Source: an uncultured Lachnospiraceae bacterium (GTDB lineage Bacteria > Bacillota > Clostridia > Lachnospirales > Lachnospiraceae). Taken from it: DNA of 64,000 bases. Each line of letters starts with the position of its first letter. Position 1 is the stretch's first letter. The position numbers were made by a program, and so were the translations under genes. Below the pieces are notes generated by a model. That model saw nothing but the letters and a program-made list of their open reading frames with translations, was not told the origin of the DNA and searched no databases. The DNA is taken from NCBI GenBank assembly GCA_947175035.1, contig CAMWLG010000010.1, positions 1 to 64,000 of the forward strand, written 5' to 3'. Positions 48,882 to 58,555 of this stretch are shown piece after piece.

Positions 48882-50681
48882 GTGAATATTACAGGGTATT
48901 TTTCGGAGGAAGATAGCAATCCCACGATTTATCGGGGCAAAATGACATTGCGGAGCAATTATACGATTGTGGATGCGGATGAGTCTTGTTATCAATATGT
49001 GGGAAAATATTCCGCCCTGCCCCTGACAGGGCTGGCGCACCCGGAGGACACGGACGCTGTCAGGGATGCGCTTGAACGGCTGAAAGAAGGGACACAGCGA
49101 GTGATTTTCAGGATGATGTGTGGTAATGGAAGTTACCGCTATATGTATGCGATGCTGTCCCTGAATGGCAGGGTAGTGGACGGCGAAGCATACATAGATG
49201 TGGAACTTATGGATATCATGCGCGTTTACTATAAATTTGATTCGGATCATTCTAAAATCGGAAAGTACAGAAAACTGATGTCTCTGAGCGATAAGATGTA
49301 TTTTGAATACAGATATGAAGAGAAGACCGTCACGATTTTTGAATATATCAATGACAGAGGGAATTTGCGGTTTAGCGACACCATGGAACATTTTCAGGAG
49401 AGGGTTCTGGAGAGCGGGGAGTTTAACGACAAGCAGAAGGCGGAGTTTGAGACATTATTGGATTGCCTGAAGCATCATGTCGAAAAGATGGATGTCGATA
49501 TGGATGGCAGGATCTTTGGCTTTGACGGCGGCTATCTGAATCTGAAGGGCGGAATTGCCTATGAGGATCAGTCCAAGAAGATGATGGTGGCGGTGGTCAC
49601 GACCCTGGGCAAGGTGGACTTGGAGGAGAAGTATTACATGACCCGCCATGCTTTCGACGGGGCAACCGGCGTATATAATAAGCGCGCAATCAATGAGTTG
49701 GCGGCGGATCTCATGGTGGGGAGCGGAGACAAGACAATCTTCCTGTGCGTCACTGATATTGATGATTTCAAGAATATTAATGATACCTTCGGCCATTTGG
49801 TGGGCGACCAGGTGATTGCCAAAGTGGCGGCAGTGATCAAGGACGTTCTCGCCGCCAGGGGATTCGTGGGAAGGTTTGGCGGGGATGAGTTCCTGATCGT
49901 CACAGATAAGGTCAAAACGGAGGACGAGCTGATCATGATGCTCAAGACCATCCGAAAACATATCAGTTGGTCGTGTGCGGAATTGCTTGGTAATGTGATG
50001 GATGTGACGACTTCCATAGGGATCGCGCGTTATCCGAAGGATGCCTCGAATTACGGGGATCTGTTCAAGATTGCAGATAAATGTCTGTATCTTGCCAAGG
50101 CAAAGGGGAAGAACCGTTTTATCTTATATAACGAGGAATTGCACAAGGATTATAATATGGAGACCACCTCGGGCAAAACATCTACAGGGAAAAGCCTGGA
50201 TATTTACTCTAGATCCTGTCGGGCGGTTGTGGATATTTTGGGCAACGAGGGGCAGGATAGCCGGGAGAGCTTTGATGAAAGCGTCAAGGAGATGTTGTCA
50301 AGCTATGATATTGACCGGATGGGGATTTTTACAGGGGAAAAATATGAGAGAGTATATGAAGCCGGGAATTGTGAAGGCTTTGTGGAGGAACTGACTTTTC
50401 TGGACGACCCCAAGCTGGTGGAGGAATTTGATGAAAATGGCATTTATGCCAGAAATGGGATTCTCTCTCTAAGGGAATCGTTCCCTGAACTCTACGAACA
50501 GCTGGAAAAACAGGAAACAAAGGGATTCCTGGTCGTAAAGGTGGAGCTTTCGGACAAGCGTATAGTTGTCGTGGTGTATGATGTGCACGATCATCCGAGA
50601 AAGTGGTCAAGTAATGATAAGGGACTGCTCTATATTGCAGCGCAGGTGTTGGTGAGACGTTATTGCGCATTGGAAAAGTGA
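48882..50681 (+). CDS. GGDEF diguanylate cyclase with PAS-like N-terminus
   Basis: A 599-aa cytoplasmic protein. Residues about 15-105 look like a PAS fold (NYTIVDADESCYQYVG, then RVIFRMMCGNGSYRYMYA). Residues about 255-420 are a GGDEF domain with CVTDIDDFKNINDTFGHLVGDQVI and the intact active site GRFGGDEFLIV near residue 329; an RxxD inhibitory site is not evident. Residues 430-599 form a further domain of unknown type. It should make c-di-GMP. The start codon is GTG with AGGAG upstream. Lying between a muramidase gene and the polysaccharide genes, it may tie c-di-GMP to surface synthesis; that is inferred from position. Confidence 0.88.
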   Translation: MNITGYFSEEDSNPTIYRGKMTLRSNYTIVDADESCYQYVGKYSALPLTGLAHPEDTDAVRDALERLKEGTQRVIFRMMCGNGSYRYMYAMLSLNGRVVDGEAYIDVELMDIMRVYYKFDSDHSKIGKYRKLMSLSDKMYFEYRYEEKTVTIFEYINDRGNLRFSDTMEHFQERVLESGEFNDKQKAEFETLLDCLKHHVEKMDVDMDGRIFGFDGGYLNLKGGIAYEDQSKKMMVAVVTTLGKVDLEEKYYMTRHAFDGATGVYNKRAINELAADLMVGSGDKTIFLCVTDIDDFKNINDTFGHLVGDQVIAKVAAVIKDVLAARGFVGRFGGDEFLIVTDKVKTEDELIMMLKTIRKHISWSCAELLGNVMDVTTSIGIARYPKDASNYGDLFKIADKCLYLAKAKGKNRFILYNEELHKDYNMETTSGKTSTGKSLDIYSRSCRAVVDILGNEGQDSRESFDESVKEMLSSYDIDRMGIFTGEKYERVYEAGNCEGFVEELTFLDDPKLVEEFDENGIYARNGILSLRESFPELYEQLEKQETKGFLVVKVELSDKRIVVVVYDVHDHPRKWSSNDKGLLYIAAQVLVRRYCALEK

Positions 50682-50728
50682 TAGGGGAGTCAAATTTTAG
50701 AATAAAGGAAAAGATAAAGGAGGTTCAA

Positions 50729-51814
50729 ATGAGAACATATCTTGTGACCGGAGGTGCCGGTTTTATTGGATCTAACTACATCCACTACATGTTTAGGAAG
50801 TATGGTGAGGAGATTCGCATTATCAATGTGGACGTGCTTACCTACGCAGGGAATCTGGAAAATTTGAAGGATGTGGAGAACCGTGATAATTACACGTTTG
50901 TGAAGGCGGATATCTGTGACAAGGAGGCTATTGGCCGGATTTTTGAAGAGAACGATATTGACAGGGTGGTGCATTTTGCGGCGGAGAGCCATGTGGATAG
51001 AAGTATCATGGCGCCGGAAATTTTCGTCAAGACCAACGTACTGGGTACGGCGGTGATGCTCAACTGTGCGAAAGCGGCGTGGGAATTGCCGGACGGAAGC
51101 TTTAAAGAGGGCAAGAAATTCCTGCATGTGTCCACGGACGAGGTGTACGGGAGTCTGCCGGAGGACGAGACGGCGTTTTTTTATGAGACCACGCCCTATG
51201 ATCCTCACAGTCCCTATTCCGCCAGCAAGGCGAGCTCGGATATGCTGGTGAAAGCTTATATGGACACTTATAAGTTTCCGGCAAATATCACGAATTGTTC
51301 CAACAATTACGGGCCTTACCAGTTTCCGGAGAAATTTATCCCGCTGATGATCAACAATGCATTGCAGGGCAAGAACCTTCCGGTATACGGTGATGGCAAG
51401 AACGTGAGAGACTGGTTGTTCGTGGAGGATCATGCCAAGGCCATTGACATGGTACAGGAGCAGGGACGGCTGTTTGAGACTTATAATATCGGTGGGCATA
51501 ATGAGAAGCAGAATATTGAGATTTTGCACATTATATTGGACACTTTGCAGGAGATGCTTCCCGAGGGTGATCCCCGCAAGGCTTTGGTAAACGAGAAGCT
51601 GATCACCTATGTGGAGGACCGCAAGGGGCATGACCGCAGGTATGCCATCGCGCCGGACAAGATCAAGAAAGAGATTGGCTGGGAGCCGGAGACGATGTTC
51701 AAGGAGGGAATCAGGAAGACAATCGCCTGGTTCTTCGAGCATGAGGAATGGATGAAAAACGTGACAAGCGGCGATTATCAGAAGTACTATGCTGAGATGT
51801 ATGACAATCGGTAA
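50729..51814 (+). CDS. rfbB: dTDP-glucose 4,6-dehydratase
   Basis: A 361-aa short-chain dehydrogenase-type enzyme, the second step of dTDP-L-rhamnose synthesis. It has the NAD-binding MRTYLVTGGAGFIGSNYIHY, the FAAESHVDRSI segment, Thr/Asp/Glu in HVSTDEVYGSL and the catalytic Tyr-Lys in YSASKASSDMLV, then NNYGPYQFPEKFIP and DRKGHDRRYAIAPDK. AAAGGAGG precedes the ATG at 50729; the track start at 50663 lies inside the GGDEF gene. It opens the polysaccharide locus, with rfbA 42 bases downstream. Confidence 0.96.
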   Translation: MRTYLVTGGAGFIGSNYIHYMFRKYGEEIRIINVDVLTYAGNLENLKDVENRDNYTFVKADICDKEAIGRIFEENDIDRVVHFAAESHVDRSIMAPEIFVKTNVLGTAVMLNCAKAAWELPDGSFKEGKKFLHVSTDEVYGSLPEDETAFFYETTPYDPHSPYSASKASSDMLVKAYMDTYKFPANITNCSNNYGPYQFPEKFIPLMINNALQGKNLPVYGDGKNVRDWLFVEDHAKAIDMVQEQGRLFETYNIGGHNEKQNIEILHIILDTLQEMLPEGDPRKALVNEKLITYVEDRKGHDRRYAIAPDKIKKEIGWEPETMFKEGIRKTIAWFFEHEEWMKNVTSGDYQKYYAEMYDNR

Positions 51815-51856
51815 GAGAAAGAGGCGCGGTAAGCGAAGAGATTTGGAGGAAGAGTG

Positions 51857-52726
51857 ATGAAAGGTATTATTTTGGCAGGAGGCTCGGGAACAAGGCTTTA
51901 CCCCTTGACGAAGGCGATTTCCAAGCAGATTATGCCGGTGTATGACAAGCCTATGATCTATTATCCGCTGTCAACTCTGATGTTGGCAAGCATCCGTGAG
52001 GTGTTGATCATCTCCACTCCCAGGGATTTGCCGGTGTTCGAGGAGCTTTTGGGGGATGGACATCAGCTTGGGATGGAGTTCTCTTATGCGGTGCAGGAGA
52101 GTCCCAGAGGATTGGCGGACGCTTTTATCATTGGCGCAGACTTCATCGGAAAGGATAGGGTCGCTCTGGTGCTGGGAGACAATATTTTCTATGGGCAGAG
52201 TTTTTCCAGAGTGCTGGCGGAGGCGGCTGCCAGAGAGAAAGGGGCCACGATTTTCGGTTATTATGTGAGAGACCCCAGAGAGTATGGCGTGGTGGAGTTT
52301 GACGAGAGCGGGAAGGCCCTCTCCATCGAGGAGAAACCTGAGAACCCTAAGTCAAATTATGCGGTGCCTGGGCTGTATTTTTATGATAATGACGTGGTGG
52401 AGATCGCGAGGGACGTGAAACCCTCCGCAAGAGGAGAGATAGAGATCACCAGTGTCAATAACGAATATCTGCGGCGAGGGACGCTGATGGTGGAGAAGCT
52501 GGGACGCGGATTTGCATGGCTGGACACCGGGAATCACGATGCGCTTTTGGATGCGGCAGATTTCGTTGCGGCGTTCCAGAAGCGGCAGGGGCTTTATATT
52601 TCCTGTATCGAGGAGATTGCCTACAAGAGAGGATTTATCGACAGAGAACAGCTTCTTGCGTTGGCGGAGCCTTTAATGAAAACCAATTATGGCAAGTATT
52701 TGACAGAGGTAGCAAATGGACTCTAA
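51857..52726 (+). CDS. rfbA: Glucose-1-phosphate thymidylyltransferase
   Basis: A 289-aa nucleotidyltransferase that makes dTDP-glucose from dTTP and glucose-1-phosphate. Motifs: [67 protein letters not shown] and [20 protein letters not shown] lies 6 bases before ATG 51857. The gene end overlaps the start of the second GH25 gene by 11 bases, which suggests coupled translation. Confidence 0.96.
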   Translation: MKGIILAGGSGTRLYPLTKAISKQIMPVYDKPMIYYPLSTLMLASIREVLIISTPRDLPVFEELLGDGHQLGMEFSYAVQESPRGLADAFIIGADFIGKDRVALVLGDNIFYGQSFSRVLAEAAAREKGATIFGYYVRDPREYGVVEFDESGKALSIEEKPENPKSNYAVPGLYFYDNDVVEIARDVKPSARGEIEITSVNNEYLRRGTLMVEKLGRGFAWLDTGNHDALLDAADFVAAFQKRQGLYISCIEEIAYKRGFIDREQLLALAEPLMKTNYGKYLTEVANGL

Positions 52727-54038
52727 ATTGCGAAAAACAGCCATTCTATCCAGTCTGGCGGCGATTCTCGTGGTGACGCTGGCGGTGCTTTTCACCAATC
52801 AGGATAGCGGATCCCGCAGCGGGAATCATCGGGAACCCCAGAGCCAGGAGAGCAGCCAGAGTGCGGAGCAGGGATCGAATCCGACAGGCAGTGGCGTGAT
52901 CAACGGGCAGATTGGCAATGATCTGAAAGCATTTGAATATGATGAGAGTTTCTTTGACCCGGAGCGCAATCCCGTGTTGGAGGCGGCGAAAAATATGGCG
53001 AACAGGCTCTCTTTGGTGGTGACCTCCGTGGAGAAGGATCTGCGCATTCAAGTGGTCAACAGCGATGGTGTGCCCGTGAAGGGTGAGAGCTTCTATGTGG
53101 AGCTGCACAAAGCTGGGGCGGGTGGCGAGGCTGTGTCCGGCCAGCCTTCCGACGGAGACGGCTCATACAAGGATTTGGACAAGGATGGAATCATCTATAT
53201 CGGAGATCTGGAGGCGGGGGAGTATTTGGTGCAGTTGGCAGCTATCAGCGGCTACAAGGTGCCTGCCAGTCAGACCCGGGTGAAGGTGAAGGACAAGGTG
53301 GAATATGTGGCCATTGACGATATCGCACTGTTGATCAAGACGGAGGACGAGGTGGATGCACAGGCTGAGGATAGCGGAGTGCGTGAGGCGCTTTCGGATG
53401 CGGACAGGTCGGAACTGACGGAGCTCAAGGCATTCTCCGGACGTACCAAGGCGGGGATTGACGTGTCTAAATGGAATGGGGACATTGACTGGGATAAGGC
53501 GAAGAACGCAGGCGTGGAGTTCGCGATTGTCCGTGCGGGATATCGTGGTTCCGTCACAGGAAGCCTGGTTCAGGATATTTATTTTGATGCGAATATGAAG
53601 GGGACAGCAGCCGCGGGAGTGCCGGTGGGAATCTATTTCTTTACACAGGCGGTCAACGAGGTGGAGGCCGTGGAGGAGGCTTCAGCTGTGCTTACATGGG
53701 TGCGGGAGTATGATATCACCTACCCGATTTTCATTGACACCGAGGGCGCGGGTGGAAGCGGCAGAGCGGACACTCTGGACGTGGATATGAGAACCCGGGT
53801 CTGCGAGGCGTTCTGTCGAACCATAGAGAACGCGGGGTATCAGGCAGGGGTGTATGCCAGCCGCAATTGGTACAATCATAATCTGCATACCCAGAAACTG
53901 GAAAATTATTACATATGGTTGGCGGAGTATCGCGACGTACCTTTGTATCAGGGGTATTATCGTATGTGGCAGTACAGCTCCAAGGGCAGAATCGATGGTA
54001 TAGAGGGCAATGTGGATATGAATGTCATGTATGAATAG
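52716..54038 (+). CDS. GH25 muramidase embedded in the rhamnose genes
   Basis: A 440-aa membrane-anchored protein: helix at residues 7-27, a Ser/Gln-rich spacer, a beta domain (about 100-215) like that of the first GH25 protein ([15 protein letters not shown], then [20 protein letters not shown]), and a GH25 domain (245-440). The catalytic domain has [37 protein letters not shown] and [10 protein letters not shown]. It is a shorter paralogue of 45683-48838, lacking acidic repeats and wall-binding repeats. It overlaps rfbA by 11 bases and precedes rfbC by 42, so it is part of the polysaccharide operon. It might open peptidoglycan where the polymer is attached. Confidence 0.92.
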   Translation: MDSKLRKTAILSSLAAILVVTLAVLFTNQDSGSRSGNHREPQSQESSQSAEQGSNPTGSGVINGQIGNDLKAFEYDESFFDPERNPVLEAAKNMANRLSLVVTSVEKDLRIQVVNSDGVPVKGESFYVELHKAGAGGEAVSGQPSDGDGSYKDLDKDGIIYIGDLEAGEYLVQLAAISGYKVPASQTRVKVKDKVEYVAIDDIALLIKTEDEVDAQAEDSGVREALSDADRSELTELKAFSGRTKAGIDVSKWNGDIDWDKAKNAGVEFAIVRAGYRGSVTGSLVQDIYFDANMKGTAAAGVPVGIYFFTQAVNEVEAVEEASAVLTWVREYDITYPIFIDTEGAGGSGRADTLDVDMRTRVCEAFCRTIENAGYQAGVYASRNWYNHNLHTQKLENYYIWLAEYRDVPLYQGYYRMWQYSSKGRIDGIEGNVDMNVMYE

Positions 54039-54080
54039 AGAATAAAATGCGAATAAGATAAGGGTAAAAGGAGCAAAGAA

Positions 54081-54638
54081 ATGGGACAGATCATTGTAGA
54101 GACATGTGAGATTGAGGGATTAAAAATTATTACGCCCACCGTGTTTGGGGACGCCAGAGGATATTTTATGGAGACCTATCAGTACGAGGACTACAAGGCA
54201 GCGGGGATTCCCGAGGTGTTCGTGCAGGACAATCAGTCAGCATCCAAGCGGGGAGTGCTTCGGGGGCTTCATTTCCAGAAGGAATTTCCTCAGGACAAGC
54301 TGGTGCGTGTCATCCGGGGAGAGGTCTTTGACGTGGCTGTGGATTTGCGGGAGGGTTCAAAGACCTTCGGCAAGTGGTTTGGCGTGCTTCTGTCTGAGGA
54401 GAACAAGAAACAGTTTTTTGTTCCCAAGAATTTTGCCCATGGATTTCTGGTGTTGTCCGATTATGCAGAGTTTTGTTATAAATGCTCGGATTTCTATCAT
54501 CCCGGCGATGAGGGCGGCATCAGCTATAATGACCCGGCCATAGGGGTTGACTGGCCCATTGCCCCGGATATGGAGCTGATTTTGTCCGAGAGGGATACAA
54601 AGTGGGGCGGTTTGAAGGAGTATATGGAGAGTAAGTGA
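54081..54638 (+). CDS. rfbC: dTDP-4-dehydrorhamnose 3,5-epimerase
   Basis: A 185-aa cupin enzyme for the third step of dTDP-L-rhamnose synthesis. Signature strands: GDARGYFMETYQ, FVQDNQSASKRGVLRGLHFQ with the catalytic His, KLVRVIRGEVFDVAVDLR and FVPKNFAHGFLVLSDYAEFCYKCSDFY. AAAAGGAG precedes the ATG. The reductase for the last step, rfbD, is not in this window. Confidence 0.96.
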   Translation: MGQIIVETCEIEGLKIITPTVFGDARGYFMETYQYEDYKAAGIPEVFVQDNQSASKRGVLRGLHFQKEFPQDKLVRVIRGEVFDVAVDLREGSKTFGKWFGVLLSEENKKQFFVPKNFAHGFLVLSDYAEFCYKCSDFYHPGDEGGISYNDPAIGVDWPIAPDMELILSERDTKWGGLKEYMESK

Positions 54639-54651
54639 GGAACCGGACGGT

Positions 54652-55635
54652 ATGAAAATCAGCAAAAAGGGCGGAATCAGCATATTTCTGCTTCTGGCGG
54701 TTCTGGTAGCGGTGATCATTCTGGTGCATAATAACCCGGGAGCGAACCCCCAGGAGGAGCTTGTCAAGAAGGTGATGTCGGTTGCGGTGATTCTCGCCTC
54801 CTGTTTTATTTTTATCAAATGGTATGACAAATTCACAGTGCTTCCGGTGGAGCTGTGGCAGAGCAGACATCTTATCTGGAAGCTGGCAAAAAATGATTTT
54901 AAGAAACGTTACGCGGGCTCCTATCTGGGGGCGTTCTGGGCAATGGCCCAGCCGGTGGTGACAGTGGGCATGTACTATGTGGTGTTTGACATTATCATGG
55001 GCGGCAATGCCAGCCGAACCAATGCAGATGTCCCTTTTGTGTTGTTTCTGACAGCGGGGCTGGTGCCATGGTTTTACTTTAATGAAGCTTTGAACAATGG
55101 CACGAACGCGTTGCGGGAGTATGACTATCTGGTGAAAAAGGTAGTATTTAAAATCAGTATACTGCCGATCATCAAGATCATTGCTGCCACGTTTATCCAT
55201 GCTTTTTTTGTGCTGGTGCTGTTGGTGGTGGCGGCGATTTATGGCTTTTACCCTAGTATTTATACCATACAGCTTCTATATTACAGTGCGTGTCTGTTTA
55301 TCTTTGTGTTGGCTCTCTCTTACACCACCTGTGCGGTGGTGGTGTTTTTTAGGGATTTATCCCAGATTATCAGCATTGCGCTGCAGATTGGTATGTGGGC
55401 GACCCCTATTTTGTGGGATATTGACACGCTGGAAAACAGCAAATGGGTCAGTGTCCTGAAGCTGAATCCGCTGGTTTATATCGTGAACGGGTATCGAAGC
55501 GCCATTTATGAGAAGCAATGGTTTTATGAAGATTTCTTTTCCACAATGTATTTTTGGATTGTGACGGTGGTGCTGTTTGGTGTCGGTGCACTGATTTTTA
55601 AGCGTCTGAAGGTACATTTTGCGGACGTGCTGTGA
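54652..55635 (+). CDS. ABC-2 polysaccharide exporter permease (Wzm/TagG-like)
   Basis: A 327-aa membrane protein. It has two N-terminal helices that are unusual for the family (residues 8-25 and 42-60), then the standard core starting LIWKLAKNDFKKRYAGSYLGAFWAMAQPVV, with about six helices, FFRDLSQIISIALQIGMWATPILW and LNPLVYIVNGYRSAIY. It forms the channel that moves lipid-linked polymer across the membrane with the ATPase encoded at 57205. It lies 13 bases after rfbC. Confidence 0.92.
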   Translation: MKISKKGGISIFLLLAVLVAVIILVHNNPGANPQEELVKKVMSVAVILASCFIFIKWYDKFTVLPVELWQSRHLIWKLAKNDFKKRYAGSYLGAFWAMAQPVVTVGMYYVVFDIIMGGNASRTNADVPFVLFLTAGLVPWFYFNEALNNGTNALREYDYLVKKVVFKISILPIIKIIAATFIHAFFVLVLLVVAAIYGFYPSIYTIQLLYYSACLFIFVLALSYTTCAVVVFFRDLSQIISIALQIGMWATPILWDIDTLENSKWVSVLKLNPLVYIVNGYRSAIYEKQWFYEDFFSTMYFWIVTVVLFGVGALIFKRLKVHFADVL

Positions 55636-55676
55636 CGGAAAGAGGTGTTATTGACTGGAAGGCGGAAAATGGATCT

Positions 55677-57173
55677 ATGAAGGATAGGATAAAGAAGATA
55701 TTCGGATGGCGGCCGGGAGCGGGGTGGTACGCGGCAGGGGCTGTGGTGCTTTTGGTGCTGTTGTTGTATCCGCTGCTCAGGCTGGCGGCATATTCCGTGC
55801 CCTGGTATGATGATTATAATTATGGAAGGTTCGCCAAGGCGGCAATGTCGGAGGCGCCCACCCTTGAGAACGCGCTGAAGGGTACATGGGAGTGTATCAG
55901 AACGTCTTGGTATGCCTGGCAGGGAACCTATGGCTCTATTTTCTTTATGGTGCTGACACCGGGAATCTGGGGTGAGGAATATTATCATTACGGTCCCATT
56001 TTTCTGATATTGTTGCTGACATTGGCCATATGCGTGCTTGTAGGGACACTGTTGCGGGAAGTGCTGCGGACGGACCTAGTGCATACGGCGGGGCTTTCCG
56101 CGGTCAGCGCGGCGATGACTGTGCTGTTGATCTATACAGCTCAGGAGGGCTTTTACTGGTATAATGGCGGCGTTCACTATGTGGGTATGCACGCCTTTGG
56201 GATGCTGCTTGTGGTGACGGCGGTGAAAATCGTCTGTTCCAGTCGGGAAGAGGGCTGGAAAAGTCTTGGAAATGTCTCGCTTTGGGCGGTTTTGGGTTCA
56301 GTGCTGGCGCTGTTCGTGGCGGGAAGCAATTTTGTCACGGCATTGCAGGTGCTTTTGGTATTGCTGACGGTGGGAGGAATCGGGATTCTCCTGCGCAGGC
56401 GGCGGACATTTTTCATGATTCCTATGCTATTGGTATATGCGGGGGGATTTTATATGAATGTGACGGCTCCCGGCAATGATAAACGCGCCCAGAGTTATAT
56501 CGGATGGGGAAAGCCGCCGTTTCAAGCGGTTTTGTATTCCTTTGTGGAGGGCGGAAAGCACGCTTGGGAGTTTACGGGATGGATGACGCTTGTCTTCCTG
56601 TTGTTGATGCTGCCGCTCATCTTGCATATGGTGAAACGGACAAAGTTTTCTTTTCCGTATCCCGGGGTGGTGAGTCTGTGGTCCGCGTGTCTCTATGCCA
56701 CAGGGTTTACGCCCAGCCTTTATTCTTTGGGACACGGGGGGCTTAGCCGTACTTTAAACGCAGTGAAGCTGACATGGGAGCTTTTGTTGATTTTGAATGT
56801 GGTGTACTGGTGCGGATGGCTGTGCAGGCTAAGAAAAAGTGCGGACGAGGGCAGGATGTGGCACTGGTGGTTTTATCCGCTGATACTCGGCGCAGCGCTT
56901 TTGGTGTTTGTGACTGAGCCAAATCAGGCGGGGAGTTTCTCTTCCTATGGGGCATATTATTATATTCATACAGGGGAGGCTTATAATTTCTATCAGGAGT
57001 ATTTGGAGCGGGTGGAGCTTTTGAAAAGTGACAAGAAGGTCATAGAGCTTACCCCTTATCATTGGCGGCCGTGGTTCCTCTGTATGCCGGATTTGTCTGA
57101 CGACCCGAAGAATGAGTCTAACCGGGCGTTGGCGGCATGGTATCAAAAGGATGAGATTATATGCAGAGAGTGA
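55677..57173 (+). CDS. DUF6056 multi-pass membrane protein, putative glycosyltransferase
   Basis: A 498-aa protein with about ten membrane helices. The early loop WYDDYNYGRFAKAA carries an Asp pair, like the catalytic loop of GT-C glycosyltransferases, and YTAQEGFYWYNGGVHYVGMHAFG is a family hallmark. The locus suggests that it adds a side sugar from a lipid donor on the outer face; that is inference. The track start is a GTG at 55632 overlapping the permease stop without a binding site; I prefer the ATG at 55677. The longer form cannot be excluded. Confidence 0.75.
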   Translation: MKDRIKKIFGWRPGAGWYAAGAVVLLVLLLYPLLRLAAYSVPWYDDYNYGRFAKAAMSEAPTLENALKGTWECIRTSWYAWQGTYGSIFFMVLTPGIWGEEYYHYGPIFLILLLTLAICVLVGTLLREVLRTDLVHTAGLSAVSAAMTVLLIYTAQEGFYWYNGGVHYVGMHAFGMLLVVTAVKIVCSSREEGWKSLGNVSLWAVLGSVLALFVAGSNFVTALQVLLVLLTVGGIGILLRRRRTFFMIPMLLVYAGGFYMNVTAPGNDKRAQSYIGWGKPPFQAVLYSFVEGGKHAWEFTGWMTLVFLLLMLPLILHMVKRTKFSFPYPGVVSLWSACLYATGFTPSLYSLGHGGLSRTLNAVKLTWELLLILNVVYWCGWLCRLRKSADEGRMWHWWFYPLILGAALLVFVTEPNQAGSFSSYGAYYYIHTGEAYNFYQEYLERVELLKSDKKVIELTPYHWRPWFLCMPDLSDDPKNESNRALAAWYQKDEIICRE

Positions 57174-57204
57174 ATCACAGCGGAAAAGTTGACCTCAAAA
57201 GGGA

Positions 57205-58548
57205 ATGGAAGCGGGAAAAGAGATAGGGATGGGAGCAGGAATAGAAGCAGAAATGAGAGCAGGAATAGAGGCTGGAATAGAAGCCGGAGCAACGAAACGG
57301 GAAGTGGCAATCTCGGTGAAAAATGTCCGAAAAATTTACAAACTGTATGACAGACCACAGGATCGGGTGAAGGAGGCCCTGGGGCTTGGGAAAAAGAAGG
57401 CTCACAAGCTTTATTTTGCCTTAAATGGTGTCAGCCTGGATATTTATCGCGGCGAGACGGTGGGGATTATCGGAACGAACGGTTCGGGCAAATCCACGAT
57501 ATTGAAGATTATTACCGGTGTGTTGAATCCCACAGAGGGAGAGGTGACGGTGGACGGGCGCATCTCCGCCCTGTTGGAGCTTGGGGCGGGTTTCAATCAG
57601 GAGTATAACGGCATTGAAAATGTGTATCTCAACGGCACAATGATGGGATTTTCCGAGAAGGAGATTGATGAAAAGCTGCCATCGATTCTGGAATTTGCCG
57701 ATATCGGGGATTATGTGTACCAGCCCGTGAAGACTTATTCCAGCGGTATGTTTGTCCGGCTGGCTTTTGCGGTGGCGATCAATATCGAGCCGGAGATTCT
57801 CATAGTGGATGAGGCGCTTTCCGTTGGGGATGTTTTTTTTCAGGCAAAGTGCTATCATAAATTTGAGGAATTCAAGCAGATGGGCAAGACCATCGTGTTT
57901 GTGAGTCATGATCTGAGCAGCATCAGCAAATATTGTGACAGGGTGTTCCTGTTAAACAAGGGGAATCTCTTGGGGGAGGGCGGTCCCAAGGAGATGATTG
58001 ATGCCTACAAGCGCGTGCTGGTGGGGCAGTATGAAATCCCTGAAGAGAGCGGGCAAAAGGATTTGTTGGAGGAAGTGCCACAGCCTTTGGAATATGGCAC
58101 AATGCAGGCGGAGATTGTGGAGTATTATCTCACGGATGATCGGGATGTGCACACTACGGCGGTCATCAAGGGGACAGAGTTCACTGTGCATATGCGGGTG
58201 AGGTTTCACGATGCGCTGCCCGGGCCAATTTTCGCTTTTTCCGTGAAAAATGTGCAGGGGACGGAGATCACGGGTACCAATTCCATGATTGAGAAGGCTT
58301 TCTTGGATTCGGTCAGCCCCGGTGAAGTGAAGGATGTGACTTTTACACAGAGGATGAGCCTTCAGGGGGGAGAGTATTTGTTATCCCTGGGGGTGACGGG
58401 GTATCGCGGGGATACCTTTGAGGTGTATCACAGATTGTATGATGTGTTGAATATCACGGTGGTATCGGATAAAAATACAGTCGGTTATTATGATATGGAT
58501 TCCACAGTGAGAGTAGAGGATGCGGAGCCGGTGAAAGCGGCGGAATGA
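57205..58548 (+). CDS. ABC exporter ATPase with C-terminal Wzt-C-like domain
   Basis: A 447-aa ATPase partner of the permease. Residues 1-32 are an odd repeated extension (GIEAEMRAGIEAGIEAG). The ATPase domain (about 35-275) has Walker A GTNGSGKST near 91, the family LELGAGFNQEYNGIENVYLNG, signature YSSGMFVRLAFA, Walker B ILIVDEAL and the switch VFVSHD. Residues about 295-430 are a beta-sandwich (AEIVEYYLTDD, FTVHMRVRFHDALP, GGEYLLSLGVTGYRGD) like the Wzt-C domain. In E. coli O9a that domain reads the modified chain end before export. The next gene encodes a methyltransferase-kinase fusion that could place such a mark. Confidence 0.93.
   Translation: MEAGKEIGMGAGIEAEMRAGIEAGIEAGATKREVAISVKNVRKIYKLYDRPQDRVKEALGLGKKKAHKLYFALNGVSLDIYRGETVGIIGTNGSGKSTILKIITGVLNPTEGEVTVDGRISALLELGAGFNQEYNGIENVYLNGTMMGFSEKEIDEKLPSILEFADIGDYVYQPVKTYSSGMFVRLAFAVAINIEPEILIVDEALSVGDVFFQAKCYHKFEEFKQMGKTIVFVSHDLSSISKYCDRVFLLNKGNLLGEGGPKEMIDAYKRVLVGQYEIPEESGQKDLLEEVPQPLEYGTMQAEIVEYYLTDDRDVHTTAVIKGTEFTVHMRVRFHDALPGPIFAFSVKNVQGTEITGTNSMIEKAFLDSVSPGEVKDVTFTQRMSLQGGEYLLSLGVTGYRGDTFEVYHRLYDVLNITVVSDKNTVGYYDMDSTVRVEDAEPVKAAE
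57235..57297 (+). repeat. 12-bp imperfect repeats in the ATPase N-terminus
   Basis: Units such as GGAATAGAAGCA, GGAATAGAGGCT and GGAATAGAAGCC encode G-I-E-A. The extension has no counterpart in related exporters that I know. The alternative start ATG at 57229 lies just before the repeat. Confidence 0.6.
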
Positions 58549-58555
58549 GGGGCGT

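Noticed and set aside
50729-54638. Complete dTDP-rhamnose pathway
   Set aside because: rfbA, rfbB and rfbC are present, but no dTDP-4-dehydrorhamnose reductase (rfbD) could be found in the window; it may lie beyond the right edge or elsewhere.
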